Shown here: piece after piece, positions 17,455 through 25,895 of the stretch | Layout of the letters: each line of letters starts with the position of its first letter | Position numbering within the stretch: the first letter of the stretch is position 1 | Assembly: GCF_030812785.1 (NCBI RefSeq) | Contig: NZ_JAUSTJ010000001.1 | Location: forward strand, 1,736,001 to 1,800,000 | Reading direction: 5' to 3' | Length of the DNA: 64,000 bases | Source of the DNA: Sphingomonas kyeonggiensis | GTDB lineage: Bacteria > Pseudomonadota > Alphaproteobacteria > Sphingomonadales > Sphingomonadaceae | Translations under genes and position numbers: made by a program | Notes under the pieces: model-generated | What the model was told of the DNA's origin: nothing | Databases searched by the model: none | Seen by the model: only the letters and a program-made list of their open reading frames with translations

Positions 17455-18186
17455 ATGGCCGGTGACACAGAGAACATGCCCTATGAACTGGCCGGGCGGA
17501 TCGTCGAGCATGGCCGCCGCATGGGCCTGCCGCTGATCGCCGCCTGTGCCGATATCAGCAGCGCCCGTCCGGTGCAGCTGGCCGACGGCACGCCGGTCAG
17601 CGCGCTGTTCGAGTTCACCCATGATGCCGGGGCCTATTGGGCGCAGGGCGATTTCGCGCTGCGCAACGCGATCGTCTCGGTCGCGCGGCATCTGGCCGAG
17701 CCCTTCTATTACGACCAGGGCCGCATCCGCAGCTGGCGCCCGCTGCGCATCGAGCCGCAGATCGAGCGCGAGGCGATGCAACGCAGCTACCGGGTGGAAA
17801 GCGCGATCGTCGCACCGGTGCATTTGCCCGCCGGGGTGATCGGCGCGGTGGTCTGGGCATCGACCACGCCGGGGCTCGATGTCGATGCGATCTTCGAGCG
17901 CGAGGCTTCGGTGCTGCACCCGCTGGCGCTGCGCTTCATCGCCACCTGCAATGCCGGGCCCGACGCCTCGACCGAGATCGTCCAGCACCGGCTGACGCGG
18001 CGCGAGGTCCAGTGCCTCAAGCTCGCCGCGGCGGGGAAGACGGATGGCGAGATCGGCACGATCCTCGGCCTGTCGGTGCCGACGATCCGTTTCCACATGC
18101 GCCGTGCGAGCAGTCGGCTGGGCGAGAATGGCCGGCTGCGCACCGTGCAGCGCGCGGTGGCGCTGGGCTTTGCGCGGCCGAACTGA
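17455..18186 (+). CDS. LuxR-family solo transcriptional regulator (paralogue)
   Basis: This 243-residue paralogue of the regulator at 3418 shows the same architecture: an N-terminal sensor region (about 8-165) and a C-terminal HTH with LTRREVQCLKLAAAGKTDGE and TIRFHMRRA. ATG 17455 gives a start aligned with the paralogue. A GTG at 17425 preceded by GGGAAGG is possible, but would place the palindrome at 17431 inside the coding region. It is divergent from the TonB receptor operon, the usual arrangement for a local activator. No autoinducer synthase is present in the window, so the ligand is probably the substrate or a derivative. Confidence 0.87.
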   Translation: MAGDTENMPYELAGRIVEHGRRMGLPLIAACADISSARPVQLADGTPVSALFEFTHDAGAYWAQGDFALRNAIVSVARHLAEPFYYDQGRIRSWRPLRIEPQIEREAMQRSYRVESAIVAPVHLPAGVIGAVVWASTTPGLDVDAIFEREASVLHPLALRFIATCNAGPDASTEIVQHRLTRREVQCLKLAAAGKTDGEIGTILGLSVPTIRFHMRRASSRLGENGRLRTVQRAVALGFARPN

Positions 18187-18235
18187 CAAGGATGGGAGGT
18201 TGGCGCGGCGGTGTCGCGCCGGTTAAGGTACGGAA

Positions 18236-18886
18236 ATGGCAAGCAACGCAAAAGTCCCGGTCGGGCGGATCGAGGCAAGCTCGGCGGATCAGCTGCTCAA
18301 CGCGACCAGCGCGCTGATGATCGAGCGCAACACCGTCGACATCACCTTCGCGGACATCGCCGAGAAATCGGGGCTCAACGCCGCGCTGATCCGCTATCAT
18401 TTCGGCAGCAAGCTCGGCATGTTCATGGCGCTGCTGGAGCGCGATGCCGGCGGCACGTTCGACGATCTCGAGCGGCTGGTGAAGGCCGACATGGATGCCG
18501 GGCAGAAGCTGCGGCACCATATCCACGGCATCATTAAGGTCTATTATCGCTACCCGTACATGAACCGGCTGGTCGCCGCGCTGGCGGTGGAGACCGACAG
18601 CGAGACGGCGCGCTTCATCTCGGAGCGGTTCAGCCGCCCGCTGGCGGCGGCGCAGAAGGCGATCCTGGAGCAGGGCGAGGCCGAGGGGCTGTTCCGCAGG
18701 ATCGATCCGATGCTGTTCTATTTCTCGCTGATCGGCATGTGCGACCATCTCTTCATCGGCCGCCACTCGCTCAAATATGCGTTCGGGGTGGACGATATCG
18801 ATGACGACCTGCGCAAGGCCTATGCGGTGCACGTCACCGATCTGCTGATGCGCAGCGTGCTGGTGAAGCCCGAAACCGACGCCTGA
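18236..18886 (+). CDS. TetR/AcrR-family transcriptional regulator
   Basis: This 216-residue regulator has an N-terminal helix-turn-helix around residues 20-65 (ITFADIAEKSGLNAALIRYHFGSK, recognition part ALIRYHFGSK). The helical ligand domain that follows resembles acyl-CoA-responsive TetR proteins. It lies 50 bases after luxR and 86 bases before the ligase-dehydrogenase operon. The A/T-rich palindromes at 18893-18914 (in front of the ligase) and 25814-25829 (between thiolase and aldehyde dehydrogenase genes) share TTAATCA...GAYTAA and are good candidates for its operators. That would make it the repressor of the beta-oxidation genes; this is inference. Confidence 0.88.
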   Translation: MASNAKVPVGRIEASSADQLLNATSALMIERNTVDITFADIAEKSGLNAALIRYHFGSKLGMFMALLERDAGGTFDDLERLVKADMDAGQKLRHHIHGIIKVYYRYPYMNRLVAALAVETDSETARFISERFSRPLAAAQKAILEQGEAEGLFRRIDPMLFYFSLIGMCDHLFIGRHSLKYAFGVDDIDDDLRKAYAVHVTDLLMRSVLVKPETDA

Positions 18887-18892
18887 CTTGCG

Positions 18893-18914
18893 AATCGCTT
18901 AATCAAGCGATTAA
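18893..18914. promoter_or_regulatory. Palindromic operator candidate (TetR-type motif)
   Basis: AATCGCTTAATCAAGCGATT (18893-18912) is an inverted repeat with 8-base perfect arms around AATC. Overlapping it, TTAATCAAGCGATTAA (18899-18914) matches the palindrome at 25814 at 12 of 16 positions. It lies between tetR and the ligase gene. Confidence 0.55.
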
Positions 18915-18972
18915 ACAATGCTGGAGGGCGATAACGCCCCGCGGTTCGAACCGGCTCGGAGAGGAGCGGCAT

Positions 18973-20586
18973 ATGGGTGAGTCACTGGTTGCGGAAGCCT
19001 CGTCGGGCTGGATCGAGTACGAGGCGATGCCCCGGCTGGGCGACATCCCCGCCTATCATGCCCGGCACCGCCCCCAGGCGATCGCGACGCGCTTCGAGGG
19101 GCGCGATACCGACTGGGCCACGCTCGACCGGCGCAGCGACCAGGTCGCCCGCGCATTGCGTGCCGCCGGCTGCCGGGTGGGAGACCGCATCGCCTATCTC
19201 GGCAAGGGCAGCGACGAGTTCTTCGAGCTGCTGTTCGGTGCCGCCCGCGCGGGCGTGGTGATGGTGCCGGTCCAGTGGCGGCTCGCCACCGCCGAGATCT
19301 GCAAGATCCTGGGCAATGCCGAGGTCAGCCTGCTCTTCGCCGGCCCCGATCAGATCGGCCGCGCTGCCGAATGCGCCAACGAGCTGATCCGCGAAACGAT
19401 CGCGATGGAGGACGGCGCCGAGGGCTTTTCCCGCTTCGCCGCCTGGCGCGATGCGGCCCCGGTCGAAGCCATCCCCGATGATGTCGAGCCGAGCGACGTC
19501 GCGCTCCAGCTCTACACTTCGGGCACCACCGGCGAGCCCAAGGGCGTGATGCTCAGCCACGCCAATCTGCTGCGCGGCCGCACCGATTCGATGGCGCAGC
19601 CCATGCCCTGGAACGAGTGGCTGGAAGGCGACGTCAATCTCGTCGCGCTGCCGCTCGGCCATATCGGCGGGGTCGGCTGGGCGATCGTCGGCTATTTCAA
19701 CGGCGCCACCTCGATCGTTCACCGCGAGTTCGTGCCCGCCGCGGTGCTGGACGCGATCGCCCAGGGTGGCGTCACCAAGATGTTCCTCGTGCCCACCGCG
19801 CTCCAGATGCTGCTGATGCTGCCCGGCGTGCGCGAGGCCGATTTCAGCCGGCTGCGCTACATCCTCTACGGCGCCTCGCCGATCGCGCTCGAGCTGCTGC
19901 GCGAGGCGACCGAAGTGTTCGGCTGCGGCTTCGCCCAGCAGTACGGCATGACCGAAACCTGCGGCACGATCGTCTACCTCCCGCCCGAGGATCACGATCC
20001 CGCCGGCAACGAGCGGATGCGCGGCGCCGGCCTGCCCATGCCCGGCGTCGAGATCCGCGTCGTCCACCCGACCGAGCGCACCCCGCTCGCCGTCCGCGAG
20101 GTCGGCGAGGTCGAGACCCGCTCGGTCGCTAACATGCTCGGATACTGGAACCTGCCCGAGACGACGGCGGAGACGGTGGACGGCGGCGGCTGGCTGCGCA
20201 CCGGCGACGCGGGCTATCTCGACGAAGACGGCTATCTCTATATCTGCGACCGCTTCAAGGACATGATCTGCTCGGGCGCGGAGAACATCTATCCCGCCGA
20301 AGTGGAGAGCGCGATCTACGGCCATCCCGCCGTGCAGGAAGTCGCGGTGATCGGTGTGCCCCACGAGAAATGGGGCGAGGAGGTCAAGGCGGTGGTGGTG
20401 TCCCGGCCCGGCGCCGCGCCCGACGAGGCCTCGATCCTCGCTTATGCCCGCGAGCGGATCGGCGGGTTCAAGGTCCCCAAGTCGGTCGATTTCGTCGAGG
20501 CACTGCCGCGCACGCCCTCGGGCAAGGTGATGCGTCGCGCGCTGCGCGATCCCTATTGGGCCGGTCGCGATCGGGGGGTGAACTGA
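18973..20586 (+). CDS. AMP-dependent fatty-acid/acyl-CoA ligase
   Basis: This 537-residue ANL-superfamily ligase has YTSGTTGEPKG at 181-191, YGMTETCG as the A5 motif, LRTGDAGYLDEDGYLYICDR at the domain hinge and PRTPSGKVMRR carrying the catalytic lysine. It activates a carboxylic acid to acyl-CoA in the cytoplasm. GGAGAGGAG precedes the ATG. The downstream acyl-CoA dehydrogenase starts within its stop (TGATG), so the two are coupled: activation followed by dehydrogenation. It is probably under the TetR regulator encoded just upstream. Confidence 0.93.
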   Translation: MGESLVAEASSGWIEYEAMPRLGDIPAYHARHRPQAIATRFEGRDTDWATLDRRSDQVARALRAAGCRVGDRIAYLGKGSDEFFELLFGAARAGVVMVPVQWRLATAEICKILGNAEVSLLFAGPDQIGRAAECANELIRETIAMEDGAEGFSRFAAWRDAAPVEAIPDDVEPSDVALQLYTSGTTGEPKGVMLSHANLLRGRTDSMAQPMPWNEWLEGDVNLVALPLGHIGGVGWAIVGYFNGATSIVHREFVPAAVLDAIAQGGVTKMFLVPTALQMLLMLPGVREADFSRLRYILYGASPIALELLREATEVFGCGFAQQYGMTETCGTIVYLPPEDHDPAGNERMRGAGLPMPGVEIRVVHPTERTPLAVREVGEVETRSVANMLGYWNLPETTAETVDGGGWLRTGDAGYLDEDGYLYICDRFKDMICSGAENIYPAEVESAIYGHPAVQEVAVIGVPHEKWGEEVKAVVVSRPGAAPDEASILAYARERIGGFKVPKSVDFVEALPRTPSGKVMRRALRDPYWAGRDRGVN

Positions 20587-21728
20587 TGCTCGATACCGCC
20601 CGCCGCACCGGCCAGGACGAGAGCCAGGCCCTGTTCCGCGAAAGCGTCCGCCGCTTCCTCGCTGCCGAGGGCGTGCCGCATCTCGATCGCTGGGAGGAAG
20701 CCGGCATCGTCGATCGCGACTTCTGGACCAAGGCGGGCAGTGCCGGGCTGCTCTGCCCGACCGTGCCCGAGGCATATGGCGGCCCGGGCCTCGACTTCGG
20801 CTACAATGCGATCGTCACCGAGGAGCATGCCTATGCCCGCGTCCCCTCGGGCATCACGCTGCAGTCGGACGTGCTGGCCGACTATCTCCTGGCCTATGGC
20901 TCGGAGGAGCAGAAGCGCGAATGGCTGCCCGGCATGGTCTCGGGCGAGAAGGTCGCGGCGATCGCGATGACCGAGCCCGGCGCGGGCTCCGACCTCCAGG
21001 CGATCCGCACCACCGCGCGGCTCGACGGCAACCATTATGTGATCAACGGCGCGAAGACCTATATCTCGAACGGCCAGACCGCCGATGTCGTGATCGTGGT
21101 GGCCAAGACGAACGTGGAGCTGGGCGCCAAGGGCACCAGCCTGTTCCTGGTCGAAGCCGATCGCGCAGGCTTCGCGCGCGGGCGCAACCTCGACAAGATC
21201 GGCCTGCACGGCGCCGACACCAGCGAGCTGTTCTTCGAGGATGTCCGCGTTCCGGCGACCAACATGCTCGGAGAGGAGGGGCGCGGCTTCGCCTATCTGA
21301 TGCGCAACCTGCCCCAGGAGCGGCTGACCATCGCGATTGGCGCCCAGGCCAGCGCCCAGCGCGCCTTCGACGAGGCGCTCGGCTTCGTGAAGGAGCGCAA
21401 GGCGTTCGGGAAGACGGTGTTCGATTTCCAGAACACCCGCTTCACCTTGGCCGACCTCGCGGCGAAGCTGCAGATCGGCTGGGCGCATATCGACTGGGCG
21501 CTCGCCCGGCATCTCCGCCACGAACTGACGCCGGAGGAAGCCTCGGCCGCCAAGCTCTGGCACACCGACACCCAGTGGCAGATCATCGACGCCGCGCTCC
21601 AGCTCCATGGCGGTGCCGGCTATATGAACGAATATCCGATCGCCCGGATCTGGCGCGACGCGCGCGTCTCGCGGATCTTCGGCGGGACGAACGAGATCAT
21701 GAAGGAAGTGATCGGGCGGGGGTTGTAG
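20586..21728 (+). CDS. Acyl-CoA dehydrogenase
   Basis: This 380-residue medium/long-chain type acyl-CoA dehydrogenase has TEPGAGSDLQAI, the FAD-binding ISNGQTAD region, RKAFGKTVFDFQNTRF, and the C-terminal LHGGAGYMNEYPIARIWRDA followed by FGGTNEIMKEVIGR. The E in GGTNEIM is in the usual C-terminal signature. It begins at 20586 inside the ligase stop codon. It is more canonical than the dehydrogenases at 477 and 1789 and probably acts as a homotetramer. Confidence 0.93.
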   Translation: MLDTARRTGQDESQALFRESVRRFLAAEGVPHLDRWEEAGIVDRDFWTKAGSAGLLCPTVPEAYGGPGLDFGYNAIVTEEHAYARVPSGITLQSDVLADYLLAYGSEEQKREWLPGMVSGEKVAAIAMTEPGAGSDLQAIRTTARLDGNHYVINGAKTYISNGQTADVVIVVAKTNVELGAKGTSLFLVEADRAGFARGRNLDKIGLHGADTSELFFEDVRVPATNMLGEEGRGFAYLMRNLPQERLTIAIGAQASAQRAFDEALGFVKERKAFGKTVFDFQNTRFTLADLAAKLQIGWAHIDWALARHLRHELTPEEASAAKLWHTDTQWQIIDAALQLHGGAGYMNEYPIARIWRDARVSRIFGGTNEIMKEVIGRGL

Positions 21729-21730
21729 CA

Positions 21731-21786
21731 CTTCTCCCTCTCCCCGCGCGCGGGGAGAGGGCTGGGGAGAGGGCTGGGGAGAGGGG
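21731..21786. repeat. Family B palindromic repeat (B1) with tandem units
   Basis: A perfect hairpin CCCTCTCCCCGCG / CGCGGGGAGAGGG (21736-21761) is followed by two more copies of a CTGGGGAGAGG unit. It lies between convergent genes and is a likely terminator. Confidence 0.85.
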
Positions 21787-21794
21787 CAATGCGC

Positions 21795-22238
21795 TCAGGC
21801 CACGTCCTCGACCTGGTCGAGATAGGCGCCGTAACCCTGGGCCTCCATCTCGGCTTTGGGCACGAAGCGCAGCGACGCCGAGTTGATGCAGTAGCGCAGC
21901 CCGCCGCGATCGAGCGGGCCGTCCTCGAACACATGGCCGAGATGGCTGTCGCCATGCGCCGAGCGGACCTCGGTGCGGATCATGCCGTGCGTCGTGTCGC
22001 GCAGCTCGGTGACGTTGGCGATCGGCTTGGTGAAGCTCGGCCAGCCGCAGCCGGACTCGAACTTGTCCGAGGAGGCGAACAGCGGCTCGCCCGAGACGAT
22101 GTCGACATAGATGCCCGGTTCCTTGTTGTAGAGCAGGGGGCCGGTGCCGGGCCGCTCGGTGCCGTTCTGCTGGGTCACGCGGAACTGCTCGGGGGTCAGC
22201 GCGGCGATGGCTTCGTCGGTCTTGCGATAGTCGGTCAT
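21795..22238 (-). CDS. msrB: Peptide methionine-(R)-S-oxide reductase
   Basis: This 147-residue MsrB reduces methionine-R-sulfoxide in proteins. The catalytic cysteine is C117 in [24 protein letters not shown] (C64) and [11 protein letters not shown] are conserved. The two CxxC pairs that bind zinc in many MsrB proteins are absent ([12 protein letters not shown] and [10 protein letters not shown] occupy those places), so it belongs to the zinc-free group. It is divergent by 37 bases from a small hypothetical gene. Confidence 0.95.
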   Translation of the reverse strand: MTDYRKTDEAIAALTPEQFRVTQQNGTERPGTGPLLYNKEPGIYVDIVSGEPLFASSDKFESGCGWPSFTKPIANVTELRDTTHGMIRTEVRSAHGDSHLGHVFEDGPLDRGGLRYCINSASLRFVPKAEMEAQGYGAYLDQVEDVA

Positions 22239-22275
22239 GCAAATCTCCGTTTCGCTGCGCTATGTGGGGTGCCGC

Positions 22276-22530
22276 ATGGCAAAGAAGAAGCGCCTCCTCA
22301 CCGCGACCATGGCTGATGGCTATGTGAAGACGATCGGCCCGACCAACGCGCCCTTCACCCATTACTGGCGCATCGTCGCGCATCTCGGCGGCGGCAAGAC
22401 CGAGGTGTTCTGGGGCCACGCCAAGTCGCTCAAGGAAGCGACCGGCAAGAAGGCGGCGCTGGCCGATGCGGCGAAGCAACGCGGCTGGGAGGGGTATGAT
22501 TTCGAAGTGGTCGAGCTGGTGGAGAGCTGA
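22276..22530 (+). CDS. Small hypothetical protein
   Basis: This 84-residue basic protein (MAKKKRLLTATMADGYVKTI) of unknown function has no export signal or membrane segment. It looks like a soluble alpha/beta domain: HYWRIVAHLGGGKTEVFWGH strands followed by a charged helix and EGYDFEVVELVES. An upstream GTG/ATG start at 22237 would overlap the msrB start codon, so 22276 is preferred. The msrB neighbour gives no firm clue to function. Confidence 0.65.
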   Translation: MAKKKRLLTATMADGYVKTIGPTNAPFTHYWRIVAHLGGGKTEVFWGHAKSLKEATGKKAALADAAKQRGWEGYDFEVVELVES

Positions 22531-22551
22531 GGGGGCGGTGTGCTGTGTTCC

Positions 22552-22637
22552 CTGCTGTTCCCCGGCGAAAGCCGGGCCCCAGGGTTTCTCTGCCGTCCCA
22601 CCTTTGACCCTGGACCCCGGCTTTCGCCGGGGAGCAG
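22552..22637. repeat. Family A repeat, CCCCGGCG subtype (A6)
   Basis: The arms CCCCGGCGAAAGCCGGG and CCCGGCTTTCGCCGGGG have CTGCT/AGCAG at the outer ends instead of GTCAT/ATGAC, and inner CCAGGGTTTCTCTGCC. It lies between convergent genes. Confidence 0.82.
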
Positions 22638-22649
22638 CCAGGTTGGGTA

Positions 22650-23663
22650 CTAGGCCGGCGCCGAAAACCGCGGCGCAGGCGCAGGCTGCACCACGCCCTC
22701 CCGCTCGATAAAAGCACCCCTCGCGCGGTTGTGCGGATGCGCCGGCGCCTCGGCCATCGACAGCACCGGCGCGAAGCAGATGTCGGTCCCTTCCATCAGC
22801 GCGCACCACTCCTCGCGCGTCTTCGTCCGGAACACCGCCGCCAGCTTGTCCTTGAGCGCCGGCCAGGCTGCCGGATTCATCTGCGCATCGAAATCGGGGT
22901 CGGCATCCAGCCCGGTCACCGCGCGAAGCTGGGCATAGAATTGCGGCTCGATCGCGCCGATCGCGACATGCTTGCCGTCGGCTGTCTCGTAGCTGTCGTA
23001 GAAATGCGCCCCGGTATCGAGGATGTTCACGCCCCGCTCATCCCGCCAGCCCAGGGTGGAGCGGAACCCCCAGACCATCGACATCAGCAGCGCCGCGCCC
23101 TCGGTCATCGCGCAGTCGATCACGCTGCCCTGACCGCTGGTCTTCGCCTGGAGCAGCCCCGCGCTCATCGCAAAGGCGAGCAGCATGCCGCCGCCGCCGA
23201 AATCGCCCACCGCGTTGACCGGCGGCGTCGGCTTCTCGCCCGCCCGCCCGAACGCGTGGAGCGCGCCGGCCAGCGCGATGTAATTGATGTCGTGCCCCGC
23301 CGCCTGCGCCAGCGGCCCGGTCTGCCCCCAGCCGGTCATCCGGCCATAGACGAGCCGCGGATTGGCGGCGTGCAGCTCGGCCGGGCCCAGGCTCAGCCGC
23401 TCCATCACGCCCGGCCGGAACCCTTCGATCAGCCCATCCGCCCCCGCAGCAAGCTCGCGGACTTGGGCGATCCCCTCGGGCGACTTGAGATCGACCTCCA
23501 CCGCCGTCCGCCCGCGCAGCAGCGGGTCGCGCGGGTTGGGCGCTTGGCCCGGGCGGTGGACGTACAGCACCTCCGCCCCGTGATCGGCGAGCATCATCCC
23601 GCAGAACGGCGCCGGGCCGATCCCGCCCATCTCGATGATCCGGATGCCGGTAAGGGGCTGCAT
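22650..23663 (-). CDS. Alpha-methylacyl-CoA racemase
   Basis: This 337-residue CaiB/BaiF-fold racemase epimerises (2R)-methylacyl-CoA to the (2S) form that acyl-CoA dehydrogenases accept. The AMACR hallmarks are GIRIIEMGGIGPAPFCGMML, AGHDINYIALAGALH (H124, D125), NAVGDFGGGGMLLAF (D154) and APAHPHNRARGAF. H124 and D154 match the catalytic pair known from mycobacterial MCR (H126/D156). It belongs with the beta-oxidation genes around it and is needed when substrates carry methyl branches, as do isoprenoids, sterol side chains and pristanic acid. It is the best sequence evidence for a branched substrate of this island. Confidence 0.93.
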   Translation of the reverse strand: MQPLTGIRIIEMGGIGPAPFCGMMLADHGAEVLYVHRPGQAPNPRDPLLRGRTAVEVDLKSPEGIAQVRELAAGADGLIEGFRPGVMERLSLGPAELHAANPRLVYGRMTGWGQTGPLAQAAGHDINYIALAGALHAFGRAGEKPTPPVNAVGDFGGGGMLLAFAMSAGLLQAKTSGQGSVIDCAMTEGAALLMSMVWGFRSTLGWRDERGVNILDTGAHFYDSYETADGKHVAIGAIEPQFYAQLRAVTGLDADPDFDAQMNPAAWPALKDKLAAVFRTKTREEWCALMEGTDICFAPVLSMAEAPAHPHNRARGAFIEREGVVQPAPAPRFSAPA

Positions 23664-23679
23664 GGCGAGGCTCCTCGTT

Positions 23680-23773
23680 CCCCTTCCGCTTGCGGGAGGG
23701 GCTAGGGGAGGGGGTGTCCTTTAACTCGCGGCAGTCAGGCCCTCCCCCAACCCCTCCCGCAAGCGGAAGGGGA
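23680..23773. repeat. Family B palindromic repeat (B2)
   Basis: The long arms CCCCTTCCGCTTGCGGGAGG and CCTCCCGCAAGCGGAAGGGG enclose smaller GGGGAGGG/CCCTCCCC pairs. It separates two codirectional minus-strand genes (SDR and racemase). Confidence 0.85.
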
Positions 23774-23774
23774 G

Positions 23775-24557
23775 TTACCGCGGCGCCATCCGGATACCGC
23801 CGTCCAGCCGCACGTCCTCGCCGTTGAAATAGCCCGTCTCGATCATGCACAGCGCAAGGTTCGCATATTCCTCCGGCCGTCCGAGCCGCTTGGGGAAGGG
23901 CACCGAGGCTGCCAGCGCATCCTTCACCGGCTGCGGCGCGGCGGCGAGCAGCGGCGTGTCGAAAATCCCCGGCAGGATCGTGTTCACCCGGATGCCTTCG
24001 CCCATCAGGTCGCGTGCGATCGGCAGGGTCATGCCGACCACGCCGCCCTTCGACGCCGAATAGGCCGCCTGGCCGATCTGCCCGTCCTCGGCCGCGACGC
24101 TGGCGGTGTTGACGATCGCGCCGCGCTCGCCATCCTCCTGTGGCTCAAGCGTCAGCATTCCCGCCGCCGACTTGGCGATGCAGCGGAAGGTGCCGACCAG
24201 GTTGATCTGGATCACCCAGTTGAACGCCTCGAGCGGGAAGTGGCGGATCGATCCGTCTTCCTTGGCGCGGCTCGCGGTCTTCACCGCATTGCCGGTGCCT
24301 GCGCAATTGACCAGCACGCGCTCCTGTCCGTGCGCCGCCCGCGCCTTGGCGAAGCCGGCATCGACGCTTTCGTCCGAGGTCACGTTCACTTCGCAGAACA
24401 CCCCGCCGATCTCGGCGGCGACGGCTTCGCCCTTTTCCTTCTGCAGGTCGAAGATCGCGACCTTCACGCCCTTCGCCGCCAGCGCCCGCGCGGTCGCCGC
24501 GCCGAGCCCCGAAGCGCCGCCGGTCACCACCGCGGCCACATTGTTATCGAGCTTCAT
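23775..24557 (-). CDS. SDR-family 3-hydroxyacyl-CoA dehydrogenase (HSD10-like)
   Basis: This 260-residue NAD-dependent short-chain dehydrogenase has TGGASGLG (12-19), NCAG, the catalytic S153 with YSASK (Y166, K170) and PGIFDTPLL. The sequence, including VNCAGTGNA and the C-terminal ETGYFNGEDVRLDGGIRM, is that of type II 3-hydroxyacyl-CoA dehydrogenases (HSD17B10 group), which act on straight and 2-methyl-branched 3-hydroxyacyl-CoA. It is followed downstream by the racemase and preceded by a thiolase on the same strand, giving the last two steps of beta-oxidation together. Confidence 0.92.
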   Translation of the reverse strand: MKLDNNVAAVVTGGASGLGAATARALAAKGVKVAIFDLQKEKGEAVAAEIGGVFCEVNVTSDESVDAGFAKARAAHGQERVLVNCAGTGNAVKTASRAKEDGSIRHFPLEAFNWVIQINLVGTFRCIAKSAAGMLTLEPQEDGERGAIVNTASVAAEDGQIGQAAYSASKGGVVGMTLPIARDLMGEGIRVNTILPGIFDTPLLAAAPQPVKDALAASVPFPKRLGRPEEYANLALCMIETGYFNGEDVRLDGGIRMAPR

Positions 24558-24575
24558 CCATCCCCTCCTATGATC

Positions 24576-25754
24576 TCAAAGCCGCTCGACGATCGTGACA
24601 TTGGCCAGGCCGCCGCCCTCGCACATCGTCTGCAGCCCGTAGCGCAGCCCACGCTTGTGGAGCGCGTGGACCAAAGTCGCCATCAGCTTGGTGCCCGAGG
24701 CGCCGAGCGGATGCCCCAGCGCGATCGCGCCGCCATTGACGTTGAGCTTCGCCGGATCGCCGCCGACATGCTTGAGCCAGGCAAGCGGCACCGGCGCGAA
24801 CGCCTCGTTGACTTCGTACAGGTCGATCTCGTCGATCGACATGCCCGCCCGCTTCAACGCCCGGTCGGTCGCGAACAGCGGTTCCTCGAGCATGATGACG
24901 GGATCGCCGCCAGTCACGGTGAGGTTGTGGATGCGCGCCAGCGGCGTCAGGCCATGCGCCTTGAGCGCCGCTTCGGAGACGATCAGCACCGCGCTGGCGC
25001 CGTCGCAGATCTGGCTGGCATTGGCCGCGCTGATCATCCCGCCCTCGGCAAGCAGCTTGACCGAACCGATGCTCTCCAGCGTCGCATCGGCGCGGATGCC
25101 TTCGTCCCGGGTGTGGAGTGCCGGCCCCTCGGGCGTCTCGACTTCCAGCGGCACGATCTCGGCATCGAAGTCGCCGCGCTCGGTTGCGGCGGCGGCGCGG
25201 CGATGGCTCTCCAGCGCATAGGCGTCGAGCAGTTCGCGGGTGAAGCCGTGCTTGCGCGCCATCATCTCGGCGCCCATGAACTGGCTGAACTGCACGCCCG
25301 GATAGCGCGCTTCCTGCCTGGGCGACTTGGGCCCGCCCAGCCCCGCCTGGGCGAACAGCGCTCCGGTCGATCCCATCGGCACGCGGGTCATGCTCTCCAC
25401 GCCCGCCGCGATCACCACGTCCTGCGTGCCCGAAAGCACCGCCTGCGCGGCGAACTGGATCGCCTGTTGCGAGCTGCCGCACTGGCGGTCGATCGTCACC
25501 GCCGGCACGCTCTCGGGCAGGCGCGAGGCGAGCACGGCGTTGCGGCCCACCTGGAAGCCCTGCTCGCCACCCTGGCTCACACAGCCCATGATCACGTCCT
25601 CGATCGCGGCCGGATCGATGCCGCTGCGGTCGGCGACGGCGTTGAGCACTTCGCCCGCCATGTCGGCGGGGTGCCAGCCGGCCAGCCGTCCGCCGCGCCG
25701 CCCTCCCGCCGTGCGCACGGCTTCGACAATATAGGCGGTAGGTGCTGCCATCAT
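24576..25754 (-). CDS. Acetyl-CoA C-acyltransferase (thiolase)
   Basis: This 392-residue biosynthetic/degradative thiolase is complete in its active site: nucleophile C92 in DRQCGSSQQA, NEAFAP, H348 in GHPLGASG, and C378 in TMCEGGG. It cleaves 3-ketoacyl-CoA in the final step of beta-oxidation. Two adjacent ATG codons (25754, 25751) follow AGGAG; the second has better spacing. An upstream extension to 25808 lacks a ribosome binding site. It is divergent from the aldehyde dehydrogenase operon across a 141-base region that holds a TTAATCA...TGACTAA palindrome. Confidence 0.95.
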   Translation of the reverse strand: MMAAPTAYIVEAVRTAGGRRGGRLAGWHPADMAGEVLNAVADRSGIDPAAIEDVIMGCVSQGGEQGFQVGRNAVLASRLPESVPAVTIDRQCGSSQQAIQFAAQAVLSGTQDVVIAAGVESMTRVPMGSTGALFAQAGLGGPKSPRQEARYPGVQFSQFMGAEMMARKHGFTRELLDAYALESHRRAAAATERGDFDAEIVPLEVETPEGPALHTRDEGIRADATLESIGSVKLLAEGGMISAANASQICDGASAVLIVSEAALKAHGLTPLARIHNLTVTGGDPVIMLEEPLFATDRALKRAGMSIDEIDLYEVNEAFAPVPLAWLKHVGGDPAKLNVNGGAIALGHPLGASGTKLMATLVHALHKRGLRYGLQTMCEGGGLANVTIVERL

Positions 25755-25813
25755 CCTGCTCCTGTGTGTTTTCGAATCAGCGGTACCAGCCCCGGCTAGC
25801 GCGATCAACGGCG

Positions 25814-25829
25814 TTAATCACCTGACTAA
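25814..25829. promoter_or_regulatory. Palindromic operator candidate (TetR-type motif, second copy)
   Basis: TTAATCACCTGACTAA is an inverted repeat with 6 of 7 arm positions paired. It lies in the divergent region between thiolase and aldehyde dehydrogenase and resembles the site at 18899. Neighbouring AAGTAAATAGTGG could contain the -10 region of one promoter. Confidence 0.5.
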
Positions 25830-25895
25830 GTAAATAGTGGCCGTCTTCGCAGGGGCACTCTATGCTCGCGCCAAACAGAGTCTGGAGGAGAGGAA

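Noticed and set aside
3418..18186. A quorum-sensing system, because two LuxR proteins are present
   Set aside because: No luxI-type synthase lies in the window, and both regulators sit beside catabolic genes. Solo sensing of another ligand is more likely.
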